Part shown: positions 37,048 to 45,925 of the stretch, one piece after another
Numbering within the stretch: position 1 is the stretch's first letter
Layout: each line of letters opens with the position of its first letter
NCBI GenBank assembly: GCA_900551015.1
Contig: URUI01000002.1
Span: forward strand, 5,201 to 69,200
Origin: an uncultured Collinsella sp.
Lineage (GTDB): Bacteria > Actinomycetota > Coriobacteriia > Coriobacteriales > Coriobacteriaceae
Reading direction: 5' to 3'
Length of the DNA: 64,000 bases
The notes under the pieces: generated by a model
Told to the model about the DNA's origin: nothing
Databases searched by the model: none
What the model saw: only the letters and a program-made list of their open reading frames with translations
Position numbers and translations under genes: made by a program

Positions 37048-38271
37048 ATGGGACGTTTTACCAATCCTCGCGATCTGTACTTTGGTGAGGGCGCTCGCCA
37101 CGAGGTGAAGAACCTCAAGGGCAAGAAGGCCATCATCGTTTCTGGCGGCAGCTCTATGCGCCGCGGCGGGTTCCTGCAGGACGTTGAGGCCGACCTTAAG
37201 GGAGGCGGCTTCGAGGTCAAGCTGTTCGAGGGCGTCGAGTCCGACCCGTCCATCGAGACGGTCATGAAGGGCGCCGAGGCCATGCGCGAGTTCGAGCCCG
37301 ACTGGATTATCGCCATCGGCGGCGGCTCGCCCATCGATGCCGCTAAGGCCATGTGGGTCTTCTACGAGTATCCCGAGGAGTCCTTCGATAACATCATCCA
37401 GCCGTTCAGCTTCCCTGAGCTGCGTCAGAAGGCTCACTTCTGCGCCATCTCCTCTACCTCCGGTACCGCTACCGAGGTCACTGCCTTCTCCGTCATTACC
37501 GACTACGCCAAGGGCATCAAGTACCCGCTGGCCGACTTCAACATCACCCCTGATGTCGCCATCGTCGACCCCGAGCTCACCTACACCATGCCCGCCAAGC
37601 TGTGCGCTCATACCGGCATGGACGCTCTGACCCACTGCATGGAGGCCTACGTTTCCACCTGCGCTTCCATGTTCACCGACGCCAACGCTCTGCACGGCAT
37701 CCGCGAGATCGTCGAGTGGCTGCCCAAGTCCTATGCCGGCGACCATGAGGCCCGTCAGCACATGCACGAGGCTCAGTGCATCGCCGGTATCGCCTTCTCC
37801 TCGGGCCTGCTCGGCATCGTTCACTCCATGGCTCACAAGACCGGTGCAGCCTTCGAGAACGGCCACATCATCCACGGTGCTGCTAACGCCATGTACCTGG
37901 GCAAGGTCATCCAGTGGAACTCCAAGGACCCGCGCGCTGCCGAGCGTTACGCTTACGTGGCCAAGGAGATCCTGCACCTTCCCGGCGAGACCAACGAGGA
38001 GCTCATTGCCGCGCTCGTCCAGAAGATTCGCGACCTCAACGACCAGCTCAACATTCCGCAGTCCATCAAGGATTACGCGAATGGTGGCGTGAAGGTCGAC
38101 GCCGAGAACCCGCAGATGGTTTCCGAGGAGGAGTTCCTCGCGAAGCTCCCCGAGATCGCCGCGAACGCCGAGCAGGACGCCTGCACGCCCGAGAACCCGC
38201 GTGAGACCAAGGCTGCCGACTTCGAGAAGATCCTCAAGGCCTGCTACTACGACACCGACATCGATTTCTAA
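37048..38271 (+). CDS. Iron-containing alcohol dehydrogenase
   Basis: A 407-residue group III (iron-dependent) dehydrogenase. ATG 37048 (MGRFTNPRDLYFGEGA) has TAGGAGG upstream. The nucleotide site is IAIGGGSPIDAAKAMW. Iron ligands are Asp in DFNITPDVAIVDPEL, the two-His segment TGMDALTHCMEAYVS, GIVHSMAHKTGAAF and NGHIIHG. Family members reduce aldehydes (butanal, acetaldehyde) or oxidise alcohols with NAD(P)H during fermentation; the substrate is not decidable here. The coding sequence is very rich in preferred codons (CGC, CTG, ATC), suggesting high expression. It has a strong terminator downstream. Confidence 0.93.
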   Translation: MGRFTNPRDLYFGEGARHEVKNLKGKKAIIVSGGSSMRRGGFLQDVEADLKGGGFEVKLFEGVESDPSIETVMKGAEAMREFEPDWIIAIGGGSPIDAAKAMWVFYEYPEESFDNIIQPFSFPELRQKAHFCAISSTSGTATEVTAFSVITDYAKGIKYPLADFNITPDVAIVDPELTYTMPAKLCAHTGMDALTHCMEAYVSTCASMFTDANALHGIREIVEWLPKSYAGDHEARQHMHEAQCIAGIAFSSGLLGIVHSMAHKTGAAFENGHIIHGAANAMYLGKVIQWNSKDPRAAERYAYVAKEILHLPGETNEELIAALVQKIRDLNDQLNIPQSIKDYANGGVKVDAENPQMVSEEEFLAKLPEIAANAEQDACTPENPRETKAADFEKILKACYYDTDIDF

Positions 38272-38293
38272 TCGACTCTTGTTATCGTAACGA

Positions 38294-38333
38294 GGGGCTC
38301 CGCACGCATCCGTACGGAGCCCCTTTCTTTTTT
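38294..38333 (+). terminator. Terminator of alcohol dehydrogenase gene
   Basis: GGGGCTCCG (38294-38302) pairs with CGGAGCCCC (38315-38323), followed by TTTCTTTTTT. Confidence 0.93.
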
Positions 38334-38356
38334 AATTATTAGAGAATGGGATAGTT

Positions 38357-39457
38357 ATGGCTGCAATTTTCAATAGCCCCAGCAAGTACATCCAGGGCCC
38401 GGACGAGCTGGCCAAGCTCGGCTCCTATGTCGAGCCGCTCGGCGCTAAGGTCCTCGTCATCGTGACGCCTTCGGGCAAGAAGCGCGTTGGTGCCAAGATC
38501 GAGGGCGGTTTTGCCGAGGCTAAGGCCGAGCTGCTGTTTGAGGACTTTAACGGCGAGTGCTCCAAGGGCGAGGTCGATCGCCTGGTTGCGCTCGCTCGCG
38601 ACAACGGTTGCGACATCATCGTCGGCGTCGGTGGCGGCAAGATCCTCGACACCGCGAAGGCCGTTGCCTACTACCTGGAGTCCCCGGTTATCATTTGCCC
38701 CACCATTGCTTCGACCGATGCTCCGTGTTCCGCTCTTTCGGTGCTCTACACCGACGACGGCCAGTTTGATAAATACCTCTTCCTTAAGGCAAACCCCAAC
38801 ATTGTCCTTATGGATACGACGGTTATCGCGGCGAGCCCGGTGCGCCTGGCGGTTTCCGGTATGGGCGATGCGCTCGCAACCTACTTTGAGGCCCAGGCGA
38901 CGCATGATGCCGACGGCGGCACCTGCGCCGGCGGCAAGGGCGGTATGGCTGGCCTGGCGCTCGCCAAGCTCTGCTATGAGACGCTCATGGCCGATGGCGT
39001 CAAGGCCAAGGTCGCGCTGGAGAAGGGTGCGCTCACGCCTGCCGTCGAGCACATCATCGAGGCCAATACGCTGCTTTCGGGCATTGGCTTTGAGAGCTCG
39101 GGCCTTGCTGCTGCTCATGCCATCCACAATGGCCTGACGATGCTGCCCGAGTGCCACGGCATGTATCACGGCGAGAAGGTCGCCTTTGGTACCATCGTCC
39201 AGCTGGTACTCGAGGATGCTCCGACTGAGAAGCTCGAGGAAGTCTTGGGCTTCTGCATTGAGTTGGGCCTGCCGGTCACGATGAAGGAACTTGGCGTTAC
39301 CGAGCTTACACGCGAGCAGGCCATGATTGTTGCCGAGGCCGCCTGCGCGCCCGATGACACCATGTGCAACATGCCGTTTGAGGTGACACCCGAGATGGTC
39401 GCCAACGCCATCCTGGGTGCCGACGCGCTGGGTCATTATTACCTCATGGATGAGTAA
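38357..39457 (+). CDS. gldA: Glycerol dehydrogenase
   Basis: A 366-residue NAD-dependent, zinc-type glycerol dehydrogenase. Motifs are SPSKYIQGPDELAKLG at the start, the dinucleotide site IVGVGGGKILDTAKA, CPTIASTDAPCSALSVLY, the metal Asp in SGMGDALATYFEA, and metal His residues in GLAAAHAIHNGLT and MYHGEKVAFGT. It converts glycerol to dihydroxyacetone (or the reverse for redox balance). It is followed by a terminator and then by a second, diverged copy. Confidence 0.95.
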   Translation: MAAIFNSPSKYIQGPDELAKLGSYVEPLGAKVLVIVTPSGKKRVGAKIEGGFAEAKAELLFEDFNGECSKGEVDRLVALARDNGCDIIVGVGGGKILDTAKAVAYYLESPVIICPTIASTDAPCSALSVLYTDDGQFDKYLFLKANPNIVLMDTTVIAASPVRLAVSGMGDALATYFEAQATHDADGGTCAGGKGGMAGLALAKLCYETLMADGVKAKVALEKGALTPAVEHIIEANTLLSGIGFESSGLAAAHAIHNGLTMLPECHGMYHGEKVAFGTIVQLVLEDAPTEKLEEVLGFCIELGLPVTMKELGVTELTREQAMIVAEAACAPDDTMCNMPFEVTPEMVANAILGADALGHYYLMDE

Positions 39458-39471
39458 ATCAAGCTAAGGAA

Positions 39472-39505
39472 GGGGCAAAGCCGGCAGATGGCTTTGCCCC
39501 TTTTT
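39472..39505 (+). terminator. gldA terminator
   Basis: GGGGCAAAGCC pairs with GGCTTTGCCCC, followed by TTTTT. Confidence 0.95.
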
Positions 39506-39509
39506 GCTA

Positions 39510-39540
39510 TGGTGCAAAGGGGTCAGGTTACTTTGCACCA
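39510..39540. repeat. Intergenic palindrome with GGGTCAGGTTA loop
   Basis: TGGTGCAAAG / CTTTGCACCA form a perfect 10-bp stem around an 11-nt loop, directly after the gldA terminator. The shape (short stem plus G-rich 'GG-T/A-CAGG' loop) resembles the hairpin at 32157-32189 and looks like a member of a dispersed repeat family. Confidence 0.6.
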
Positions 39541-39570
39541 ATCGTTATTTGATGAAGGGCGGATTCTCGT

Positions 39571-40638
39571 ATGGCGCTTCCTATGGTTTATGGCGGTCCC
39601 GGCCGGTATGTTCAGGGGTCGGGCGAACTTTCGCGTCAGGGCAGGTATTTGTCATGGTTGGGCTGCGCTGCCTATGTCTTGTTTGACCAGGGCACCGAGG
39701 ATCGGCTGTGCAGACAGATCGTCGATGGATTTCTGGATGAAGATCTAAGCGAGCCGTTCTTTAAGATTTATGACGGTCCGTGTACGGAAGAGGCCGTTGT
39801 CGAAATGGCTAAGGAAGCCCAAGCCGAGTATTGCGACATGGTGGTGGGTATTGGCGGTGGCAAGATGCTCGATATCGCCAAGGCCGTTGCGTTTTATGCC
39901 GAGTTGCCGTTGTGCGTATGCCCCACGGCGGCTTCGATGGACGGTCCGTGCAGTGCGATTTCGGTGCTGTATCACGAGGACGGGTCGTTCGACCGCTACC
40001 TGATGCTCGAGAAGAATCCAGACCTGGTCGTGGTCGATACCAACGTGGTCGCGGCGGCCCCACTGCGTATGACGGTCGCTGGCATGGGCGACGCGCTGGC
40101 AACGTACTTCGAGGCGCGTTCGTGCGCCGCGGCGCACGGCACCAACGAGCACGGTGGCGCGCCGGGGCACTTGGCTCTGGTCGCGGCACGTGCCTGCTAT
40201 GACACACTCATGGAGTGCGGCGTCGCTGCCAAGCGCGACCTCAAAAAGGGCCGTACATCGCCGGCGGTTGAGCGTCTGATCGAGTGCAATATTCTGCTCT
40301 CGGGCGTCGGCTTTGAGAGCGGTGGTTTGGCGTTGGCGCATGCCATCGCCAACGGTCTGACGATCCTGCCCGAGTGCAAGGCCATGCATGGCGAGGCCGT
40401 GGCATTTGGCCTGGTGGTGCAGCTGCGCCTGGAGCGTGCGCCCGAGCTTGATCAGGTGCTCGAGTTTTGCCAGCGCGTCGGTCTGCCGACCACGCTCGAG
40501 GAGCTGGGCCTTAGCGAGATTTCCGATGCCGATCTGCAGGGTGTTGCAAATGCGGTCTTTAGAAACGAGCGTAATATGGCCAACGAGCAGGCCAAGGTGA
40601 CCAAACAAAAGCTTGTGCAGCTCATGTGCGAGGCATAG
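39571..40638 (+). CDS. Second glycerol-dehydrogenase-like enzyme
   Basis: A 355-residue paralogue of the upstream gldA product: GGPGRYVQGSGELSRQG, VGIGGGKMLDIAKAVAF, CPTAASMDGPCSAISVLYH, AGMGDALATYFEARS, LALAHAIANGLT and AMHGEAVAFG. The metal His and Asp positions are all kept, so it should be active. It diverges most in the C-terminal lid and lacks the extension of GldA. The substrate may be another polyol such as 1,2-propanediol or a hydroxyketone; this is inference. The ATG lies 31 nt after the palindromic element and only a weak GGGCGG precedes it. Confidence 0.88.
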   Translation: MALPMVYGGPGRYVQGSGELSRQGRYLSWLGCAAYVLFDQGTEDRLCRQIVDGFLDEDLSEPFFKIYDGPCTEEAVVEMAKEAQAEYCDMVVGIGGGKMLDIAKAVAFYAELPLCVCPTAASMDGPCSAISVLYHEDGSFDRYLMLEKNPDLVVVDTNVVAAAPLRMTVAGMGDALATYFEARSCAAAHGTNEHGGAPGHLALVAARACYDTLMECGVAAKRDLKKGRTSPAVERLIECNILLSGVGFESGGLALAHAIANGLTILPECKAMHGEAVAFGLVVQLRLERAPELDQVLEFCQRVGLPTTLEELGLSEISDADLQGVANAVFRNERNMANEQAKVTKQKLVQLMCEA

Positions 40639-40789
40639 TTTGGCTCTTGACTGACCCTGTGCAATCGAGGCGGCGATAGGCCATGGGCTATTTGCCGCAA
40701 AGATGCTCCGCATGTAATTTGCCCGAGGCGTGGGCCGATAGCGTATCATTATCTCTTGCTTGTTTGCACTGCTCAGGGAGGGGCCGCGC

Positions 40790-42043
40790 ATGGCGCAGGA
40801 ACACGATCTGTTTGATGACATTATCGAGATCAGCAAGGGTTTCGACTTTCTTAAAAACCCACTTGGCGGTGTGACCGATGCACTCGATCCGTCGGCGCCG
40901 CAGTGGAATCCTGCCGACTACAAGGAGCGCCCGCGCGGCAACACCATTCCGTGCCTGACCTGCAAAAACGAAAAGATCGGCTGCACCGCGTGCATGGACG
41001 TGTGCCCGGTCAACGCTATCGAGGTCGAGGAAGACGCCATTGAGATCCTCGACTCCTGTCGCAAGTGCGGCCTGTGCGCCGCTGCCTGTCCGACCGAGGC
41101 GATCATCTCGCCGCGCCTGGCGCCCAAAAACCTGTATGACGATATCGTCTCTGCTGCTACGAGCCACGAGACCGCCTACGTCACCTGCACGCGCGCCCTT
41201 AAGCGTATGCCGCGCGAAAACGAGGTCGTCGTTGCCTGCGTGGGCGATATTACGGCCGAGACCTGGTTCTCGGTGCTGGCCGACTATCCCAACGTGAGCG
41301 TGTACCTGCCGTTGGGCGTGTGCGATAAATGCCGCAACACCGGCGGTGAGGACATTCTGAGCGAGGCGATTGCGAAGGCCGAGGAGTGGTCTGGCACGGG
41401 TATGGGCCTGGAGGTCGACCCCAAGAGCCTCAAGTGCCATAAGCTTCGCGAGTACGAGCGCAAGGAGTACATGGAAAAGATCGCCCGCACGACGGGCCTG
41501 ACAGTGACCAAGCTCAACCCGGCGACGGCGGCGCTGGCCTCGGTGACGCAGAAGCTCAAAGCCCATCGTCATCAGATTACCCAGCTGGAGCGCACGCTCA
41601 ACACCATGTGCGGCACCACGACGACCAAGCGTCGCCGTTCGCTCACGCACGGGCGGCAGCTGGTGCTTTCGACACTGCAGAACCATCCCGAGCTTGCCCA
41701 GAACATGCAGGTGAGCACGCCGGAGTGCGATTTTGACAAGTGCACGTCGTGTGGCGAGTGTGTCAATGTATGTCCCACGTTCGCCTGCGATTTGGTGGGA
41801 AGCGGCCGCTTTGCGTTGGAGTCCACGTATTGTTTGGGCTGTGGCGCCTGTGTCAAGGTTTGTCCCGAGCATGCGCTCAAGCTGGTTGAACACGACGCGT
41901 CCAATCTGGTTGTCGTCGACCCCGAGGCCGAGGAAAAGGCTGCCCAGAAGGCCAAGGCCCACGAAGAGGCGATGAAGGCCAAGGCCGAGGCAAAGGCCAA
42001 GCTCGACAAGATGCTCGACCAGGTGGAAAAGCTCGCGGACTAG
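40790..42043 (+). CDS. Multi-cluster 4Fe-4S ferredoxin-type protein
   Basis: A 417-residue cytosolic iron-sulfur protein. ATG 40790 (MAQEHDLFDDIIEISKG) is preceded by AGGGAGG. Two ferredoxin modules flank a central domain. The N-terminal set (about 55-105) is CLTCKNEKIGCTACMDVCP and CRKCGLCAAACP; the C-terminal set (about 315-365) is CTSCGECVNVCP and CLGCGACVKVCP. The middle part has extra cysteines (VTCTRAL, VACVGD, GVCDKCRNTGG) and could bind another cofactor. The tail is a charged Ala/Lys/Glu helix. It most likely passes electrons in an anaerobic redox enzyme, but no partner gene is adjacent. Confidence 0.85.
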   Translation: MAQEHDLFDDIIEISKGFDFLKNPLGGVTDALDPSAPQWNPADYKERPRGNTIPCLTCKNEKIGCTACMDVCPVNAIEVEEDAIEILDSCRKCGLCAAACPTEAIISPRLAPKNLYDDIVSAATSHETAYVTCTRALKRMPRENEVVVACVGDITAETWFSVLADYPNVSVYLPLGVCDKCRNTGGEDILSEAIAKAEEWSGTGMGLEVDPKSLKCHKLREYERKEYMEKIARTTGLTVTKLNPATAALASVTQKLKAHRHQITQLERTLNTMCGTTTTKRRRSLTHGRQLVLSTLQNHPELAQNMQVSTPECDFDKCTSCGECVNVCPTFACDLVGSGRFALESTYCLGCGACVKVCPEHALKLVEHDASNLVVVDPEAEEKAAQKAKAHEEAMKAKAEAKAKLDKMLDQVEKLAD

Positions 42044-42157
42044 CCGGCGACCCCAATCTCTGCTTCATTTGCGCCGCCGTGGCGTCCGGGTTCGCCTGGA
42101 TGCTGCGGCGGCGCTATACTTATGCAGTTTGAAGTACCTGTACCAAAAGGAGCTGTC

Positions 42158-43234
42158 GTGTCCCTTTCCATCGGTATCGTGGGCCTGCCCAACGTGGGCA
42201 AGTCGACGCTGTTCACCGCGCTTACCAAAAAGACCGGCCTTGCCGCCAACTACCCGTTTGCCACGATCGACCCCAACGTGGGTATCGTCGATGTGCCCGA
42301 TAACCGCCTGCAAAAGCTCGCCGATATCGTCAACCCGGGCCGCATTGTGCCGGCTACGGTCGAGTTTGTCGACATCGCGGGCCTGGTGAAGGGTGCCAAC
42401 GAGGGCGAGGGCCTGGGCAACCAGTTCTTGGCAAACATCCGCGAGACCGACGCCATCTGCGAGGTCGTGCGCTACTTTAAGGACCCCAACGTTATGCGCG
42501 AGGTGGGCCGCACGGGCGAGTTCGTCGATCCCGCCGGCGATGCCGACACTATCATGACCGAGCTCATCTTGGCCGACATGGGCACGCTCGAGAAGCAGCT
42601 GCCCAAGCTCGAGAAGGAGGCCAAGCGCGACAAGGAACTCATGCCCAAGTTCGAGGTGGCCCGCCGCCTGCTTGCCTGGCTCAACGAGGGCAAGCGCGCC
42701 GCATCCATGGAGATGACCGACGAGGAGCGCGCCGCTGCCAAGGGCCTGTTCTTGCTCACCATGAAGCCCATCCTGTATGTGGCCAACGTGGACGAGGATA
42801 TGCTCAACGAGGACCTGGCGCCCATCGACGGTGTCAAGCCGTTGCCCATCTGCGCCAAAATCGAGGCCGAGCTTTCCGAGCTCGATCCCGAGGACGCCGC
42901 CGACTACCTGGAGAGCCTGGGCCTGGAGCAGCCCGGTCTGGACGTGCTCGCGCAGGCCGCCTACAAGCTGCTTGGCCTGCAGTCGTTCTTTACGGCTGGC
43001 GAGATGGAGGTCAAGGCCTGGACGGTGCGTCAGGGCGCGACCGCCCCGCAGGCCGCCGGTGTCATCCACACCGACTTTGAGCGCGGCTTTATTAAGGCCG
43101 AGGTCATTGGCTACGACGACTACATCGAGCTCGGTGGCGAGCAGGGCGCCAAGGCTGCCGGCAAGCTGCGTATTGAGGGCAAGGACTATGTCATGGCCGA
43201 TGGCGACGTCGTGCACTTCCGCTTTAACGTGTAA
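42158..43234 (+). CDS. ychF: Obg-family GTPase/ATPase YchF
   Basis: A 358-residue YchF. GTG 42158 is chosen (AAAAGGAG upstream; [18 protein letters not shown] is the family start). G1 is [10 protein letters not shown]3 is [11 protein letters not shown], the '[14 protein letters not shown]' segment follows, and the coiled-coil arm and C-terminal TGS domain ([17 protein letters not shown] ... [10 protein letters not shown]) complete it. YchF associates with ribosomes and prefers ATP over GTP in studied species. It is single, with a small membrane protein gene 11 nt downstream. Confidence 0.97.
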   Translation: MSLSIGIVGLPNVGKSTLFTALTKKTGLAANYPFATIDPNVGIVDVPDNRLQKLADIVNPGRIVPATVEFVDIAGLVKGANEGEGLGNQFLANIRETDAICEVVRYFKDPNVMREVGRTGEFVDPAGDADTIMTELILADMGTLEKQLPKLEKEAKRDKELMPKFEVARRLLAWLNEGKRAASMEMTDEERAAAKGLFLLTMKPILYVANVDEDMLNEDLAPIDGVKPLPICAKIEAELSELDPEDAADYLESLGLEQPGLDVLAQAAYKLLGLQSFFTAGEMEVKAWTVRQGATAPQAAGVIHTDFERGFIKAEVIGYDDYIELGGEQGAKAAGKLRIEGKDYVMADGDVVHFRFNV

Positions 43235-43245
43235 GGACGATGCAT

Positions 43246-43629
43246 ATGTTTAAATATGGCAAAAAAGCTGGCTACATGGGTATTGCGCTGCTCGTACTTG
43301 CGGTGATTCCGCTGGTGGTCGCAGCGTGTGTTATCCCCAACATTGGTCCCGAGGTAGCAACAAAGTTTAATGCTGCCGGCGAGGCGACGCGCTGGGGCAA
43401 GAGCTACGAGTTGCTGGCGCTGCCGGTGCTCAACTTGCTGCTGAGCGTGGCGACGTACTTTACGGCGGGACGCCAGGCAAAGAACAATGAGGAGTCCGCC
43501 GCCATGGCGCGCATCGTGTGCGAGCGCTACCTGCGAAACGGTTGCATCACGGGTGTGTTTCTCAACGTAATCAACGTCTACTTTATGTATTCGGCGATTA
43601 CCGGTATGGGCTTTGGCCTGGGCTTTTAG
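43246..43629 (+). CDS. DUF1648-like small membrane protein
   Basis: 127 residues from ATG 43246 (AAGGA at suitable spacing; ATG 43240 is an alternative). The segment IPNIGPEVATKFNAAGEATRWGKSYELLALPVL matches the DUF1648 pattern seen in SdpI-like proteins, read over adjacent stretches. Three hydrophobic helices are seen: MGIALLVLAVIPLVVAACV, LLALPVLNLLLSVATYF and GVFLNVINVYFMYSAI. It is probably in the cytoplasmic membrane. SdpI relatives give toxin immunity; for this short form the role is unknown. It is probably co-transcribed with ychF. Confidence 0.8.
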   Translation: MFKYGKKAGYMGIALLVLAVIPLVVAACVIPNIGPEVATKFNAAGEATRWGKSYELLALPVLNLLLSVATYFTAGRQAKNNEESAAMARIVCERYLRNGCITGVFLNVINVYFMYSAITGMGFGLGF

Positions 43630-43638
43630 CTTGTGCCT

Positions 43639-44028
43639 TTAGGCAACGAGCCTGCAAGCATATTCGATGGCTGCTGCGAGGCCGCCGCTCGATCGTGGTT
43701 GAAAGACTACATCGGCGGCGGCCTCGTTTTCGTATCCGGCACCGCGGAGGCAGAGCGCGATACCGGCTTCTAAAAGGAGCGGCAGGCCGCGTTGGCTGGT
43801 TGCGATTACGGCAGCCTGATTGAGCGAGCAACTGTGCGCTTGGCATTGGATGGCAAGTTCACCTTGCGCCGGGCAAGGGACCAGAACAGCGGCGACTCGA
43901 CTTGATAGCAATGCGAATGCTGTGCGCTCATCGGGCGAAAGACATTCTGCTTCAACGACGACGAGCTTGGGCGGTGCGCTGTTTGTGCGAAGCGTGGCTC
44001 GGTACATGCGGACCGAAGAACCCGACAT
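43639..44028 (-). CDS. Unknown protein divergent from XRE regulator (DprA/LOG-like fragment?)
   Basis: 129 residues from ATG 44028 (AGGAG 7 nt upstream). Segments RVAAVLVPCPAQGELAIQ, AAVIATSQRGLPLLLEAG and SSGGLAAAIEYACRLVA resemble a small Rossmann-like domain such as in DprA/LOG proteins, but similarity is weak and I do not assign a function. It is divergent from a 72-residue XRE regulator; both promoters face a perfect 24-bp palindrome, so the regulator probably controls this gene. Confidence 0.65.
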   Translation of the reverse strand: MSGSSVRMYRATLRTNSAPPKLVVVEAECLSPDERTAFALLSSRVAAVLVPCPAQGELAIQCQAHSCSLNQAAVIATSQRGLPLLLEAGIALCLRGAGYENEAAADVVFQPRSSGGLAAAIEYACRLVA

Positions 44029-44051
44029 AGAAAACTCCTGTGTATTCGGCA

Positions 44052-44075
44052 AAACGTAAACTATAGTTTACGTTT
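44052..44075. promoter_or_regulatory. Perfect 24-bp palindrome between divergent genes
   Basis: The half-site AAACGTAAACTA is repeated exactly in inverted form. The centre ACTATAGT provides a TATAGT -10 on both strands, so both divergent promoters may be buried in the operator. It probably binds the XRE protein encoded at 44105. Confidence 0.75.
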
Positions 44076-44104
44076 ATATTCGGCTCCATTTCAAACTCGT
44101 CTGC

Positions 44105-44323
44105 ATGGACGAACGTGCGAAACAGATTCTTGGCAGGCGGGTCGAAGAGATACGCAGAGACCTTGGTATCTCCAAGGTTGATTTTTGTGTGGCGACAGGA
44201 ATCAGCCGACCCTACCTCGACCGAATCGAAGATGGGACGGCAAATTTCACGCTCAAGGTTCTATTTAAGATCGCGCCCGCACTCGGCATGACGGTGTCAG
44301 AGCTTCTCGAGGGGATCGAATAG
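44105..44323 (+). CDS. Small XRE-family (Cro/C1-type) regulator
   Basis: A 72-residue protein that is essentially one helix-turn-helix domain: RRVEEIRRDLGISKVDFCVATGISRPYLDRIEDGTAN over two stretches, then TLKVLFKIAPALGMTVSELLEG. No obvious ribosome site precedes ATG 44105, which suggests weak or leader-dependent translation. The divergent palindrome makes autoregulation likely. Size and set-up resemble controller proteins of restriction or toxin modules, but no such partner is next to it. Confidence 0.82.
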   Translation: MDERAKQILGRRVEEIRRDLGISKVDFCVATGISRPYLDRIEDGTANFTLKVLFKIAPALGMTVSELLEGIE

Positions 44324-44644
44324 GGCGTTCCCCCGCTGTATTTGACGCTCTTTGGGCGGGTCCCCCTGGTTGCGATGTGCAAAATCGCGAGTATTCAGCA
44401 CCAGTTCGGCCGTAGATGGTAGCTCGAGCGGCTGGCTTTGCCTTTTTGACAGTAGATAATCCACACTCTAAATAAAAATGAGGAATAAATATTTACTAGA
44501 CGGACCCTTCGTCCTAAAAGTTCGTCTAATAATCGGCCGATTCTATGCCTCCGGAGGAGAAATTGCAGAATACTCCGATTTTTGCACGGCCCGAGGGGGA
44601 CCACCTGTCGTTTAAGGCTGCGATAAGTGGAGCTGCCTTAGGGA
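44324..44644. other. Gene-free AT-richer stretch before ansA
   Basis: About 320 bp with a clear AT-rich island (44450-44530). A hairpin TAGACG ... CGTCTA encloses a smaller GGAC/GTCC stem (44499-44527). No open frame with a ribosome site is convincing. It may be a remnant of transferred DNA linked to the XRE gene. Confidence 0.4.
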
Positions 44645-45658
44645 TTACGCCATCGGGATGCGGTCGTGGTTGACTTGGCTGTAGAACAGGCGCTGGATCT
44701 CGGCGGCATCGCGTGACTGGCCGAGCGCCCACATGGTCTTGGCCACGAGCGTCTCGGTGGTCATGTCGTCGCCGCGCAAAATGCCCGGATGATCGGCGTA
44801 GGCACGGCCGACCTCATAAACACCCAGGTCAAGGCCCTCTTCGGGGACCTGCGTGGTCATAACGACGGTGCGGCCCGAATCGACCCAGCGGAAAATCGCC
44901 TCTTGGAACGACTCGCCCGACTCGCCAAACTCGGGGATACCGCCAATGCCAAAGGTCTCCAGGATTACAGCATCGTAGCTGTCGGCAAGGGCGTCCAGGA
45001 TACCCGGGTTCACGCCAGGCGTTAGCTTAAGGACAAATACGCGCGGGTCGATGCTGTCGTAGAAACGCACCGGGTTTTCGCCCTGATGCGTGCCGTGAAG
45101 CCCGTTGCGCACGATGCGGTCGTTGCGGATATAGGCGATAGGCGGATAGTTGACGCTAATGAACGCGTTAAAGCTCATGGTGCGCTGTTTGCGGGCGCGC
45201 GTGCCGGCAATGGCTACGCCGCCAAACACGATCGAGACGTCGTGCGAGTGCTCGTCGAGCGCATAAAGCAGGCTCTGGTACAGGTTGAGCTTGGCGTCGG
45301 TAAAGGGATTGCCCATGGGCTTTTGCGAGCCGGTGAGTACGATGGGCTTGGGGCTGTCCTGAATCAGGTAGGAAAGCGCCGCCGCGGTGTAGCTCATGGT
45401 GTCGGTGCCGTGCAGAATCACGAAGCCGTCGTGGTCGGCATAACCCTCGACGATGACGTCGCGGATACGCATCCAGTCACTGGGGCGCATATTGGTGCTG
45501 TCGATGTTCATGGGCTGCACCACGTCGAGCTCGCAGAGGCCCGAGATCTCGGGGACGCTCTGGGCGAGTTCCTCACCGGTCAGGGCGGGGGAGAGGCCGT
45601 TGCCGTCCTCGGTCGATGCGATGGTGCCGCCCGTGGCGATGAGAAGGATGCGCTTCAT
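44645..45658 (-). CDS. ansA: L-asparaginase, type I (cytoplasmic)
   Basis: A 337-residue asparaginase converting asparagine to aspartate and ammonia. ATG 45658 (MKRILLIATGGTIAS) follows AGGAA; the 24-codon longer frame has no ribosome site. Catalytic motifs are the first Thr in ATGGTIAST and the second Thr with Asp in ILHGTDTMSYTAA, plus the Lys in GSQKPMG. There is no signal peptide, so it is the type I form. It is monocistronic and divergent from guaA. Confidence 0.95.
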   Translation of the reverse strand: MKRILLIATGGTIASTEDGNGLSPALTGEELAQSVPEISGLCELDVVQPMNIDSTNMRPSDWMRIRDVIVEGYADHDGFVILHGTDTMSYTAAALSYLIQDSPKPIVLTGSQKPMGNPFTDAKLNLYQSLLYALDEHSHDVSIVFGGVAIAGTRARKQRTMSFNAFISVNYPPIAYIRNDRIVRNGLHGTHQGENPVRFYDSIDPRVFVLKLTPGVNPGILDALADSYDAVILETFGIGGIPEFGESGESFQEAIFRWVDSGRTVVMTTQVPEEGLDLGVYEVGRAYADHPGILRGDDMTTETLVAKTMWALGQSRDAAEIQRLFYSQVNHDRIPMA

Positions 45659-45925
45659 GCTGGTATTCCTATCGTATTTGCCGCCGCAGAGGCGGAGTCG
45701 TTCGGCAGTATTGTGGCACAGGGCGTCCAATGTTCAAACGTATTACATCATCTGTAACGTTTGGTAACGCTCCACTTGCTGTCAAATAGGGGCCCAGGTC
45801 GTGCGTTTGCCGTGCTCTGATGGCTATGACGGGCGCAGAACCGCTGGTTACGTGTACACTATGAAAGTTATTTTCGTTCATTCACGCGGGTGGGCACCGG
45901 CTCCCCGCCAACAGGAGGGGAAACC

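Noticed and set aside
45660..45925. Purine riboswitch ahead of guaA
   Set aside because: No conserved three-way-junction loops are visible; only simple repeats and a promoter-like box.
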